Assembly (NCBI GenBank): GCA_046153015.1
Contig: JBJXGF010000093.1
Span: 1-11,027 of the forward strand
Reading direction: 5' to 3'
Origin: JBJXGF01 sp046153015
Lineage (GTDB): Bacteria; Actinomycetota; Acidimicrobiia; Acidimicrobiales; CAIXPF01
DNA: 11,027 nucleotides
Program-made: the position numbers and the translations under genes
Shown: in pieces, positions 1 through 5,878 of the stretch
Position numbering within the stretch: position 1 is the first letter of the stretch
How the letters are laid out: the number at the start of each line of letters is the position of its first letter
Notes under the pieces: model-generated
Told to the model about the DNA's origin: nothing
The model's input: the letters and a program-made list of their open reading frames with translations, nothing else
Database searches by the model: none

Positions 1-197
1 GTGAGTCCCTCGCGTTCGCCCCGGTCGATGCGAGCCTGGCGGACCCAATTGCCCAAGGTCCCCTCACCGATCCCCAACGACCGCGCGACATCGGCGACCG
101 GACGGTCCTCGTCGATCACCAACGCCACCGCGTCAGCCCTGAACTCCGCCGTGAACGAACGACGACGCCTGGCCGACCGCTCCTCCATCACTGACAT
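1..197 (-). CDS. IS3-family transposase OrfA, 5' part (partial)
   Basis: The first 65 residues of the helix-turn-helix subunit of an IS3/IS911-type transposase, which binds the terminal repeats; in this family it is fused to the OrfB integrase by programmed frameshifting. The protein opens MSVMEERSARRRRSFTAEF, and the core AVALVIDEDRPVADVARSLG followed by GEGTLGNWVRQAR is the classic HTH_Tnp_1 pattern (recognition helix about residues 37-52). The ATG at 197 is supported by a strong Shine-Dalgarno, GGAGGTA at 207-201. The resident genes in this window lack such a site, so the element was probably acquired. The gene runs off the left edge, so intactness and the OrfB frame cannot be judged. Confidence 0.85.
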   Translation of the reverse strand, partial: MSVMEERSARRRRSFTAEFRADAVALVIDEDRPVADVARSLGIGEGTLGNWVRQARIDRGEREGL

Positions 198-200
198 GAC

Positions 201-207
201 TACCTCC
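201..207 (-). promoter_or_regulatory. Shine-Dalgarno site of the IS OrfA
   Basis: On the minus strand the sequence reads GGAGGTA and then GTC before the ATG at 197. This is the only clear Shine-Dalgarno site in the window, and it decides the OrfA start. Its presence here and absence elsewhere marks the insertion sequence as foreign to the leaderless style of the neighbouring genes. Confidence 0.75.
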
Positions 208-241
208 TAATCGAGGTGTCCTGCCAACGGGGGGATGCTCA

Positions 242-573
242 AGTCGACACGTCGAACCCAGCGTCTCGAAGCGTGCGATACGCCTGCTTTTCGGGCGGCT
301 CGACTCGCGCTGCTCGTCGGGATGGTCATGTATGCTCGCCGAACGAGGTCGTGTCGCCGTCTCCCCCATCCTGCTCGGCGCCGGAAAGCGCTTCCTTGCT
401 GAGCAACACCCGCCCGTGCGCTGGAATACGTCGATACCTCGCCGTTCCCGTCCGGCATGGTCCTCAGCACTTACACGGTCGGCGCGCCCCTGAACAGTCG
501 GTGATAGCGGCTTCGCGGGACCTCGGCAAACCTCTGGCAACTATCGAACTGATTGGCCTGGGATCAGCGCGGC
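242..573. other. Gap between IS end and nucleotidyltransferase gene: gene debris
   Basis: These 332 nt hold no intact gene. They contain the frameshifted reductase remnant at about 341-504. On the minus strand there is a short protein-like tail, about 28 codons long and including EPPEKQAYRTLRDAGFDVST, whose TGA stop (241-239) is made by the first three bases of the presumed IS terminus. That would fit an unidentified gene truncated by the insertion, but it is too short to name. I see nothing recognisable between 505 and 573, including no clear terminator. Confidence 0.5.
341..504 (+). pseudogene. 3' remnant of a RibD-C / dihydrofolate reductase family gene, frameshifted
   Basis: Two adjoining frames together read like the C-terminus of the RibD-C/dihydrofolate-reductase-like family. 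Frame one (from about 356) gives SPILLGAGKRFLAEQHPPVR, with the family's LLGAGKRLF-type strand-turn motif. The next frame, from 421, gives LEYVDTSPFPSGMVLSTYTV and ends at a TGA at 502-504. The join at 419-421 (CGC overlapping CTG) is explained by loss of one C from an original CGC-CTG. Further upstream the reading is degraded (GAACGAGGT can be read in two frames), and no nucleotide-binding N-terminal half is present. I see a dead 3' fragment near the insertion sequence. The family call rests on motif resemblance only. Confidence 0.6.
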
Positions 574-1167
574 TCAGTACGCGCCATCCGCACGCAGTGC
601 TTCGAGGGCGGTCCGCAGGTCACGGCCTCGGGCGTACCCTCGTTCGACGATCAACGCCACGGCATCCGACGCGACGGTCCAATCCTTGTGTTGCGCGATG
701 GCTCGCAGCGAGCGCAGGTCGTCCGCATCAAGCGGACGGGCCCGGTCATCCCGAGCGAGCAGCTTCATTGCGATGAGATGCCCAACCGAGGCGACGGGCA
801 GGACGAAACCACTTACCACTGCCACTTGCTCAGCGGCGGCGACGATCTCTCGCTCGATGCCACATGATGCGAACAACAGGTCGACCACGACGCCGTCCAT
901 TGGGCCGTGACCCAGCCGCACGGTCGCAAGGCGACCGGTCGCTTCTTGCTCGACCAGAGCGACCACGCGATAGCCGCGCACCGAAAGCGCTCGAATGACA
1001 GCCTCGGCTTCATCATCGCTGTTCACGGCGACCGCGAGATCGGCATCGCGGGTCAGTCTGGGCTCCGCCCGCACCGACACCGCCAACCCACCCACGACCG
1101 CGAAGGCGGCGCCAATCGCGCACAGCTCAGCGTCGATGCGGCGGAGCTGGGCTTCGAGATCGATCAT
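574..1167 (-). CDS. MNT/AbiEii-like nucleotidyltransferase
   Basis: A 197-residue protein of the minimal nucleotidyltransferase superfamily. It shows the expected order: a GG turn (VVGGLAV, residues 24-30), then TRDADLAV with the metal-binding pair D41 and D43, a third acidic residue D96 in VVVDLLF, and the AbiEii-like helix GHLIAMKLLARDDRARPLDA around 129-148 with conserved K135. Related enzymes transfer nucleotides to tRNA or proteins, and several act as toxins of toxin-antitoxin or abortive-infection modules; the target here is unknown. The ATG at 1167 is chosen because it overlaps the upstream 69-aa gene as ATGA, indicating translational coupling. Reading further upstream adds only an arginine-rich stretch overlapping that gene. 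The active-site residues look intact, so this is probably a working enzyme. A house-keeping role is less likely given the short length and partner gene. Confidence 0.85.
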   Translation of the reverse strand: MIDLEAQLRRIDAELCAIGAAFAVVGGLAVSVRAEPRLTRDADLAVAVNSDDEAEAVIRALSVRGYRVVALVEQEATGRLATVRLGHGPMDGVVVDLLFASCGIEREIVAAAEQVAVVSGFVLPVASVGHLIAMKLLARDDRARPLDADDLRSLRAIAQHKDWTVASDAVALIVERGYARGRDLRTALEALRADGAY

Positions 1168-1373
1168 TTCACCCGCGGCCAAGCGACCGACCGGCCGACT
1201 GCGTCGCCGTCGGGCGCACCCGGTCGGTCGTGCAGCCACGCCCGCACCGCGGCCTCCACATCGGCTTCGCTGGCGTCGGGGTGGTCGCGGCGGTATCGCT
1301 CTGCCTGCATCCGCATGCCCAGCTCGGTCAGCGCGAAGGCAACCTCGAGCGGGTGCACCCGACCATCACTCAC
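1164..1373 (-). CDS. 69-aa protein paired with the nucleotidyltransferase (putative antitoxin or partner)
   Basis: A small acidic-basic helical protein, beginning MSDGRVHPLEVAFALTELGM, with a middle RYRRDHPDASEADVEAAVRA and a tail RPGAPDGDAVGR. I recognise no named domain; there is no clear ribbon-helix-helix or helix-turn-helix, signal peptide or membrane segment. The GTG start at 1373 is preceded at 7 nt by TAGAAT, so it is probably a leaderless start. The TGA at 1166-1164 overlaps the nucleotidyltransferase ATG as ATGA, so the two are one transcription and translation unit. The position of a small gene directly ahead of an AbiEii-like enzyme suggests an antitoxin or accessory subunit. That role is inference from layout and not from homology. 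The existence of the gene itself is well supported by codon use and coupling. Confidence 0.7.
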   Translation of the reverse strand: MSDGRVHPLEVAFALTELGMRMQAERYRRDHPDASEADVEAAVRAWLHDRPGAPDGDAVGRSVAWPRVK

Positions 1374-1380
1374 CCCGGCG

Positions 1381-1386
1381 ATTCTA
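1381..1386 (-). promoter_or_regulatory. -10 hexamer TAGAAT of the two-gene nucleotidyltransferase module
   Basis: TAGAAT (minus strand 1386-1381) is followed by 7 nt and then the GTG at 1373. This places transcription start at or next to the start codon, as in leaderless actinobacterial genes. No convincing -35 element is visible. Confidence 0.55.
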
Positions 1387-1715
1387 CCGACGCGTTGCAG
1401 ACCGTAGTGGGACAGCGCGACGCGCTAGTGCCAGGCCGCCGCGGCCGGTTGACCTATCCAAGCCCAACATGACCAACTCCGTGCAGCGTCCGAGCGCCGT
1501 GCGTGGGACGGCATAGCCATCAACCTGTGACGGGCACAGCCGCCGTAGGCAGCTGGCCAACGCGGCTCGTGCGGGCGAAACCGCTGCATCGGCCTCCTCC
1601 GCGCTGAACACCTCCTCGACGTACGGGCGCTCCGTAGCGGAACGGCCCAACGCCGGAGTGCCGACCCACGACGTATCCAGAGGCAACGCATCCGCGTCCC
1701 ACTACGTTGCCAGGG
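1387..1715. other. Intergenic stretch without a convincing gene
   Basis: About 330 nt with mixed codon signal and lower GC than the right two thirds of the window. A 100-codon minus-strand open frame (1686-1384) has a fairly protein-like stretch with good third-position G/C around 1560-1640 (ERPYVEEVFSAEEADAAVSP), but it becomes arginine-rich and repetitive toward its end. It matches nothing I know, and its stop falls inside the TAGAAT promoter hexamer of the next gene. It could be a relic or a chance frame. No tRNA, hairpin-plus-T terminator or repeat was seen. Confidence 0.4.
1703..1708 (+). promoter_or_regulatory. Candidate -10 hexamer TACGTT of the 38-aa ORF
   Basis: TACGTT is followed by 7 nt and then GTG at 1716, the same spacing as TAGAAT to GTG at 1373. 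This is the main evidence that the short ORF is a gene and not a fragment. It could be coincidence in a six-base degenerate motif. Confidence 0.3.
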
Positions 1716-1832
1716 GTGGACAAGCCCGATCCGATCGTGGGCTTCCTCGGCGCCGCCACCGACGAGCTCCGTGCTCATCTCCGGACCCGGGCCGATATCG
1801 ACCTCGTGGACCTCGACCAGCTCTACGCCTGA
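1716..1832 (+). CDS. Possible 38-aa leaderless small ORF (or gene fragment)
   Basis: This reading gives VDKPDPIVGFLGAATDELRA and then LRTRADIDLVDLDQLYA before TGA. Third codon positions are overwhelmingly G or C, and the composition is protein-like: a hydrophobic GFLGAAT turn, a charged helix, and an acidic DLVDLDQLYA tail. The frame stays open upstream only to a TAG at 1635, and that extra part has poor codon use, so GTG 1716 is preferred; it has a TACGTT hexamer 7 nt before it. It is either an independent small protein or the C-terminal scrap of a lost gene. The acidic tail resembles ends of small antitoxin-like proteins, but I cannot assign a family. It ends 70 nt before the MDR gene, in the same direction. 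Confidence 0.35.
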   Translation: MDKPDPIVGFLGAATDELRAHLRTRADIDLVDLDQLYA

Positions 1833-1886
1833 CCGCGCCCCGCCGGGCGTCTCCCCACAGACACGGCCGCTGAGCGTCGGGCGCAG

Positions 1887-1892
1887 TAGGGT
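1887..1892 (+). promoter_or_regulatory. -10 hexamer TAGGGT of the MDR oxidoreductase gene
   Basis: TAGGGT is followed by 10 nt and the ATG at 1903, predicting a leader of only about 3-4 nt. It supports the ATG at 1903 over the in-frame ATG at 1771, which would lie upstream of the promoter. No -35 match was found. Confidence 0.5.
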
Positions 1893-1902
1893 CCAGCCGC
1901 GC

Positions 1903-2877
1903 ATGTTCTCGTGGTGGATGGTCCCCGGGCCCGACGGCGCCGAGCTGGCCTCGTTCGACGTGGCCACGCCCCAGCCCGGCCCGGGGGAGGTGCTCGTGAC
2001 CGTGCGGGCGGCCGGCGTCAACCGCGGGGAGCTGCTGGCCAAGCCGCTGCTGCGCGCCGACCGCGGCGCGGCCCGCCAGCCGAGCGGGGTGGAGTTCGCC
2101 GGCGAGGTCGCCGCGCTCGGCGCCGGGGTGACCGCCTGGGCGGTGGGGGACCGGGTGATGGGCCGCGGCTCGGGCTGTCACGCCGAGGCGGTCGTGGCGG
2201 CGGCCCGAGCGCTGATGGCCGTGCCCGACGGGTGGTCCTGGGCGCAGGCCGGTGCGACGCCGAACGTGTTCGTCACCGCCCACGACGCGCTGTTCAGCGC
2301 CGGGCGGCTGGCGGCGGGCGAGGCGGTGTTGGTCACCGCCGGCGCGTCCGGGGTGGGCGTCGCCGCGTTGCAGCTCGCCGCCTGGGCCGACGCCGGCACG
2401 GTGCTGGCCACCACACGTCAGCCCCACAAGGCGCCCGCCCTGCGCGCCCTCGGCGCCACCGACGTGATCGTGACCACATCCGACGATTGGGTGCGTCGCG
2501 TGCGCGACGCGTGCGGAGGCGTGCAGCTCGTGGTCGACCAGGTGGGCGGCTCGTTGTTCCCCGGCCTGCTGCGCTGCCTGGCGCTGCAGGGGCGCTACGT
2601 GAGCGTGGGCCGCAACGACGCCACCACCTCCACGATCGATCTGGACCTGCTCGCCCGCCAGCGTCTCGAGCTGATCGGCGTGACGTTCCGCACCCGCACC
2701 GCCGAGGAGGCGCTGCGCTGCAGCGAACGCTTCGCCGACGACTGCCTCCGGGCACTGCGCGACGGAGCGCTGCGCGCGGTGGTCGACCGGACCTTCCCGT
2801 TGCGGGAGCTGCCCGCCGCCCACGCCTACCTCGCCAGCGACGCGCGGGTCGGCAAGGTGGTGCTGCTCGCGCCCTGA
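1903..2877 (+). CDS. MDR-family quinone oxidoreductase-like protein (zinc-independent)
   Basis: A 324-aa member of the medium-chain dehydrogenase/reductase superfamily, quinone-oxidoreductase branch, expected to reduce quinones or enones with NADPH in the cytoplasm. The N-terminal GroES-like domain (about 1-120) has the typical PGPGEVLVTVRAAGVNRGEL opening at 26-44 and the GDRVMG turn near 82. The Rossmann domain carries the nucleotide-binding loop AGASGVGVAALQLAA (146-160). The cysteine ligands of the zinc-alcohol dehydrogenases are absent, which points to the zinc-free branch. The end, ASDARVGKVVLLAP, matches the usual C-terminal GKVVL strand. The start at 1903 is chosen because residues before it are low-complexity and the TAGGGT hexamer lies just upstream. 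The gene stands alone; substrate unknown. Confidence 0.9.
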   Translation: MFSWWMVPGPDGAELASFDVATPQPGPGEVLVTVRAAGVNRGELLAKPLLRADRGAARQPSGVEFAGEVAALGAGVTAWAVGDRVMGRGSGCHAEAVVAAARALMAVPDGWSWAQAGATPNVFVTAHDALFSAGRLAAGEAVLVTAGASGVGVAALQLAAWADAGTVLATTRQPHKAPALRALGATDVIVTTSDDWVRRVRDACGGVQLVVDQVGGSLFPGLLRCLALQGRYVSVGRNDATTSTIDLDLLARQRLELIGVTFRTRTAEEALRCSERFADDCLRALRDGALRAVVDRTFPLRELPAAHAYLASDARVGKVVLLAP

Positions 2878-2894
2878 CGGCTCGATCGGTCGGT

Positions 2895-2910
2895 CCGCCT
2901 TCGTAGGCGG
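2895..2910 (+). terminator. Weak hairpin after the MDR gene
   Basis: CCGCC-TTCGTA-GGCGG forms a 5-bp GC stem with a 6-nt loop, 17 nt after the MDR stop codon. There is no T-run, so it would be at most a weak or factor-dependent terminator. It could equally be chance in GC-rich DNA. Confidence 0.25.
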
Positions 2911-2930
2911 CCCCGGACGCCGAGACAAGC

Positions 2931-2936
2931 CAAACT
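2931..2936 (+). promoter_or_regulatory. Candidate -10 hexamer CAAACT of the cupin gene
   Basis: CAAACT lies exactly 6 nt before the ATG at 2943, the same spacing as TAnnnT hexamers of other genes here, and keeps A at position 2 and T at position 6. The GAGGGG directly abutting the ATG is too close to serve as a normal ribosome binding site. Confidence 0.35.
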
Positions 2937-2942
2937 GAGGGG

Positions 2943-3548
2943 ATGAGCACCGACACCGCTGCGGAGCGCGACCAGCTCCTCGCCTCGTTCGTGACCAGAC
3001 TGCGCGAGCTCGAGGACGAGCTCGGCGTGACCCCGGCGTTCATCGAGGCGGCCAAGGTCGAGGCGGCGAAGCTGGCCGCACGCCGGGACCTGTTCGGCTT
3101 CGAGGCCTTCCCCCCGCCCGACGACGGACGGCGGATGAAGCTGCACGAGCTGGCGATGGGCGACGACGACCGCTTCGCGGTGTACCTCACGGTGAGCACC
3201 GGAGGCGTGCGGGCCAAGCCCCACGACCATCAGACCTGGCAGCTGCAGGTGGCGGTGGAGGGTTCGGAACGGCACCGGCTCTACCGGCGCACCGACGACC
3301 GCTCGGACCCCTGGCAGGCCAAGCTCGAGCAGGTGGGCCAGGTGGAGCTGGCGCCCGGCGAGGCGCACGGCCTGCTCCCCGAGGACATCCATGCCATCGA
3401 GATCCCCGAGGGCCAGCCCACTGCGCACGTGCTGGTCTGCGGCACCGGCATGCACCGCCTCGAGGGCCGCCTCATGTACAACCCGAAGAACGGCCTCGCC
3501 CAGCCGATGGCGCCGCTCAACCGCCGCGAGCAGCGCCCGTCGGACTAG
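2943..3548 (+). CDS. Cysteine-dioxygenase-like cupin protein
   Basis: A 201-aa single-domain cupin of the predicted metal-dependent double-stranded beta-helix group related to thiol dioxygenases. After a helical N-terminus (about 1-55), the metal site is visible as AKPHDHQTWQLQVAVEG: H94 and H96 form the HxH pair, with W99 and E107 behind, and the third histidine is H150 in PEDIHAIEIPEG. This 3-His pattern is typical of Fe(II) cysteine or mercaptoalkanoate dioxygenases, although the closest relatives are often only called cupins. The substrate therefore remains open. There is no signal peptide, so it is cytoplasmic. It follows the MDR gene by 65 nt but has its own start signal. Its TAG stop is interleaved with that of the convergent propeller gene. 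Confidence 0.8.
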   Translation: MSTDTAAERDQLLASFVTRLRELEDELGVTPAFIEAAKVEAAKLAARRDLFGFEAFPPPDDGRRMKLHELAMGDDDRFAVYLTVSTGGVRAKPHDHQTWQLQVAVEGSERHRLYRRTDDRSDPWQAKLEQVGQVELAPGEAHGLLPEDIHAIEIPEGQPTAHVLVCGTGMHRLEGRLMYNPKNGLAQPMAPLNRREQRPSD

Positions 3549-4612
3549 ACCCCGGGCTGGACCGCTCCGGCCCACCACGCGAAGCGGGCGCCGGGGATGG
3601 GCGGCGCGGCGCCGTGGCCGGCGACGGGCTGGACGAGCGCCACGGCGAAGCCGTCGGCGTCGAGCGCGGGCGCCACCAGCTCCGAGCCGTCCGGTGACCA
3701 GACGCTGTGGCTCTGCGAGTACTGCTCGAAGAACGGCAGCACCTCGCGCACCCAGGCCGGGTTCGGCCGGAACGGCGCCAGGCGCACCACGTCGGCCCCG
3801 TCGGCCACCAGCCACTGCAGACGCGTGGGGCTCTCGAGCACGAGCGCAGCCAGGCGGCGGCCGTCGGGCGACCAGAAGAACCCTGCGGTCGGCTCCCGGG
3901 CCGCCACCGCGCGCTCCCCGGTGAGCAGATCGGTGATCACCAGGTGCGCCTCGCCCGCGTCGAGCTCGACCGCGGCGAGCCGCCGCCCGTCGGCGTCGAG
4001 CGCGAAGCGCCCGCCGGGGGCCCTCACCGGCAGCGGCGTGACCGCGCCGTCCGGTCCGCGAGCGACGAGCCGTCCGGCCTCGGCGTAGACGAGCGAGCCG
4101 TCCGGCATCCACCACGGGGCGAGGAACGCCCCCGCCGGCTCGCACACCGGCGTCGCCTCGTCGCCGTCGAGCGCGGTGATGAACACCCGCTCGCCGACGT
4201 GGACGGCCAGCTGCGTCGAGTCGGGCGCCCAGGACCAGTACAACGGCTGTCCGCGTTCGACGATGCGCAGCCCGGCCCCGTCGAGGGCGGACACGGCCAG
4301 CTCCAGGCCGAGCGGTCCGGGCGACAGGTAGCTGAGCGAACGCCCGTCCGGACTCGGGCAGAGGTAGAACGCGCTGAGCGCGGAGGCGACGACGGTGGCT
4401 TCGGGCGCGTGCTCGGGGCGGCTGCGCAGCTCGCCGAGACCGTCCGGCTCGTCGGTGTCGAGCGCCCACGCGGCCCAGCGCCCGGAGGCCGACCACACGG
4501 CGGTGCGGACCACGCGGCCCGCGGGGGCCTCGCCGAGCACGAGCCGTTCGCCGGCGTCGAGGTTCTCGAGCGCGACCCCGCCGATGGGGTCGATCACCAG
4601 CACGCGGCGCAC
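3545..4612 (-). CDS. Cytoplasmic PD40/TolB-type beta-propeller protein
   Basis: A 355-residue protein built of WD40-like (PD40) repeats. At least seven copies of the x-S-P-D-G-x-x-L-A signature can be seen: WSASGRWAAW, CPSPDGRSLSYLS, WAPDSTQLAVH, WMPDGSLVYAEAG, LDADGRRLAAVELD, WSPDGRRLAALVLE and WSPDGSELVAPALD. Seven blades would close one complete propeller, and the length fits with no extra domain. There is no signal peptide or lipobox, so unlike TolB it should stay in the cytoplasm, perhaps as a scaffold. No catalytic residues are recognisable. The GTG at 4612 is preceded at 6 nt by GAGAGT. It lies 88 nt downstream of the nitroreductase fusion in the same direction and may be co-transcribed. 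It converges with the cupin gene, sharing a CTAG at the stop codons. Confidence 0.75.
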   Translation of the reverse strand: MRRVLVIDPIGGVALENLDAGERLVLGEAPAGRVVRTAVWSASGRWAAWALDTDEPDGLGELRSRPEHAPEATVVASALSAFYLCPSPDGRSLSYLSPGPLGLELAVSALDGAGLRIVERGQPLYWSWAPDSTQLAVHVGERVFITALDGDEATPVCEPAGAFLAPWWMPDGSLVYAEAGRLVARGPDGAVTPLPVRAPGGRFALDADGRRLAAVELDAGEAHLVITDLLTGERAVAAREPTAGFFWSPDGRRLAALVLESPTRLQWLVADGADVVRLAPFRPNPAWVREVLPFFEQYSQSHSVWSPDGSELVAPALDADGFAVALVQPVAGHGAAPPIPGARFAWWAGAVQPGV

Positions 4613-4618
4613 CCGGGC

Positions 4619-4624
4619 ACTCTC
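4619..4624 (-). promoter_or_regulatory. Candidate -10 hexamer GAGAGT of the propeller gene
   Basis: GAGAGT (minus strand 4624-4619) sits 6 nt before the GTG at 4612. It lacks the first T of TAnnnT but keeps the A at position 2 and T at position 6. It would allow a separate leaderless transcript inside the operon. Confidence 0.35.
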
Positions 4625-4700
4625 GCAGATGGCCGAGGGCGGCGCCGGCCGGACCCGGGCGGCCCGTTGGTGGACGACCGCCGCCGAGGGTCGGGCCGGC

Positions 4701-5864
4701 TCAGCTCGCTGGCCCCTCCGCCATCGCCTTGATGCCGGCCAGCGTCCGGCCGATGTTCGCCCGGTGCTCGGCCAGCCGGCGGGCCACGATGCGGGCCTCC
4801 TTGTCGGGCAGGGCGGCGATGGCCTCGGTGATGCCGGACGGGCCGGGGCCGAGCGTCACGTGCTGGCGCAGCCGGGTGCGTCCGCCGTGGAGGGCCTCGA
4901 GCTCGAAGCGCCACTGCGCGCCGGGCCGCTCCGGGTCCGACACGTGCCACGCGAACACCTCGGGTTCGCGGCACTCGACCACAAAGGACGTGGTCTGCCA
5001 CTCGCCCCGAGCTGGATGCTGGTTCGTGCCGAGGAAGCGGGCGCCCACCGCGGGGCCGGCGCATCCCTCCACCCACACGGCGCCCTGGAACTCGGTGGAG
5101 AACCGCGCCGGCAGGTCGATGTCGGTCACCAGGGGCCACACCGCGGCGGGGGGCGCCTCGATGTCGAGCTCGCCGGTCACGCCCGGGCCGTCGGCCAGCG
5201 TCAGCGGACCGTGCGGCGCCTGCGCGGCGGTGAAGCCCCAGCTGTCGAAGTACGTGATCTCCCGGGCCGGGCGGCGGGCCGCCCGCTTGAACGTGACCCC
5301 TTTCGTGTAGGCCACCGGGAACAACGCGACCTGGCTCACGCCCGGTGGGATGCCGAGCAGCTCGGCCGCGGCCTCGGCCTCGTTGAGGTGCACGGTGGTC
5401 CAGGCCGTGCCCAGCCCACGGGCCCGCAGGGCCAGGCAGAAGCTCCACGCGGCCTGCAGCACGGAGTCGAACAGGCCGGGCTTGCCGCTGCCGTCGTGCT
5501 CGCCCCAGATGGTGGGGATCACGATCGCCGGCACGTCGCCCAGCACCCGGGCGAGATGGGCGGCCGACCGCATGATCCCCGCATTGGGCCGCCCCGCAGC
5601 GGTCGCGCGGGCGTCGGCGTCGATCATCCACTGGCCGCCCGCCTTGCGGTAGAGCTCGGCGATGGCCGCCTTGGCGGCGGGGTCGCGCACCACCAGCCAG
5701 CGCCGGCTCGACTGGTTGCCCCCCGTGGGCGCCTGCTCGGCGAGGTCGATGCAGTCGAGGATCACCTCGTCGGGCACCGGCCGCTCCAGATCGAGCCGCA
5801 GGCGCACCGAACGGGTGGTGGCCAGGACCTGATCGAGGCGACTCAGCTCGGCGTCGTTCAGCAC
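4701..5864 (-). CDS. Fusion protein: FMN nitroreductase domain plus SRPBCC domain
   Basis: One uninterrupted 387-codon frame joins two families. Residues 1 to about 210 are a nitroreductase: the FMN-phosphate-binding ATTRSVR (15-21), the APTGGNQSSRRW loop (45-56), GLGTAW (150-155) and the closing YFDSWG (205-210). Residues about 226-387 are an SRPBCC/START-like domain (GELDIEAPPAAVWPLVTDID at 231-250, an amphipathic C-terminal helix after 350) of the kind that encloses hydrophobic ligands in polyketide cyclases and lipid-transfer proteins. The layout suggests substrate capture by one domain and reduction by the other; this is inference. Start: GTG at 5864, 14 nt after the stop of the SnoaL-like gene, at the point where the nitroreductase similarity begins. 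No ribosome binding site is visible, so coupling to the upstream gene is likely. Substrate unknown. Confidence 0.85.
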   Translation of the reverse strand: MLNDAELSRLDQVLATTRSVRLRLDLERPVPDEVILDCIDLAEQAPTGGNQSSRRWLVVRDPAAKAAIAELYRKAGGQWMIDADARATAAGRPNAGIMRSAAHLARVLGDVPAIVIPTIWGEHDGSGKPGLFDSVLQAAWSFCLALRARGLGTAWTTVHLNEAEAAAELLGIPPGVSQVALFPVAYTKGVTFKRAARRPAREITYFDSWGFTAAQAPHGPLTLADGPGVTGELDIEAPPAAVWPLVTDIDLPARFSTEFQGAVWVEGCAGPAVGARFLGTNQHPARGEWQTTSFVVECREPEVFAWHVSDPERPGAQWRFELEALHGGRTRLRQHVTLGPGPSGITEAIAALPDKEARIVARRLAEHRANIGRTLAGIKAMAEGPAS

Positions 5865-5878
5865 GTCGGCCGGCCCGG

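Larger units (their letters stand above)
1..241 (-). mobile_element. IS3-family insertion sequence, OrfA end only (cut by left edge)
   Basis: The minus strand carries an IS3-type OrfA preceded by a short leader. Reading on the minus strand, the leader begins TGAGCATCCCCCCGTTGGCA (241 down to 222). This fits the TG-start, C-rich terminal inverted repeat usual in IS3 elements, so I place the outer boundary at 241. That boundary is inferred: the other end of the element, OrfB and any target-site duplication lie left of the window. The flanking DNA to the right (242-573) is gene debris, consistent with insertion into a non-essential, decaying region. Confidence 0.7.

Noticed and set aside
1..210. 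A plus-strand 69-codon open frame at the left edge
   Set aside because: It is the reverse of the IS3 OrfA, which has a clear helix-turn-helix and a Shine-Dalgarno on the minus strand.
1384..1686. A 100-codon minus-strand open frame just before the 69-aa gene
   Set aside because: Part of it looks coding, but there is no family match, no start signal, and its stop lies inside the TAGAAT hexamer of the next gene; it is kept only as a note for that gap.
1771..1902. N-terminal extension of the MDR protein from an upstream ATG
   Set aside because: The extra 44 residues are Ser/Thr/Pro/Arg low-complexity and the stretch overlaps the 38-aa ORF and the TAGGGT promoter hexamer.
1702..2928. A 408-codon minus-strand open frame opposite the MDR gene
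   Set aside because: It is a repetitive histidine/glycine/arginine-rich shadow, and the MDR protein on the plus strand is intact.
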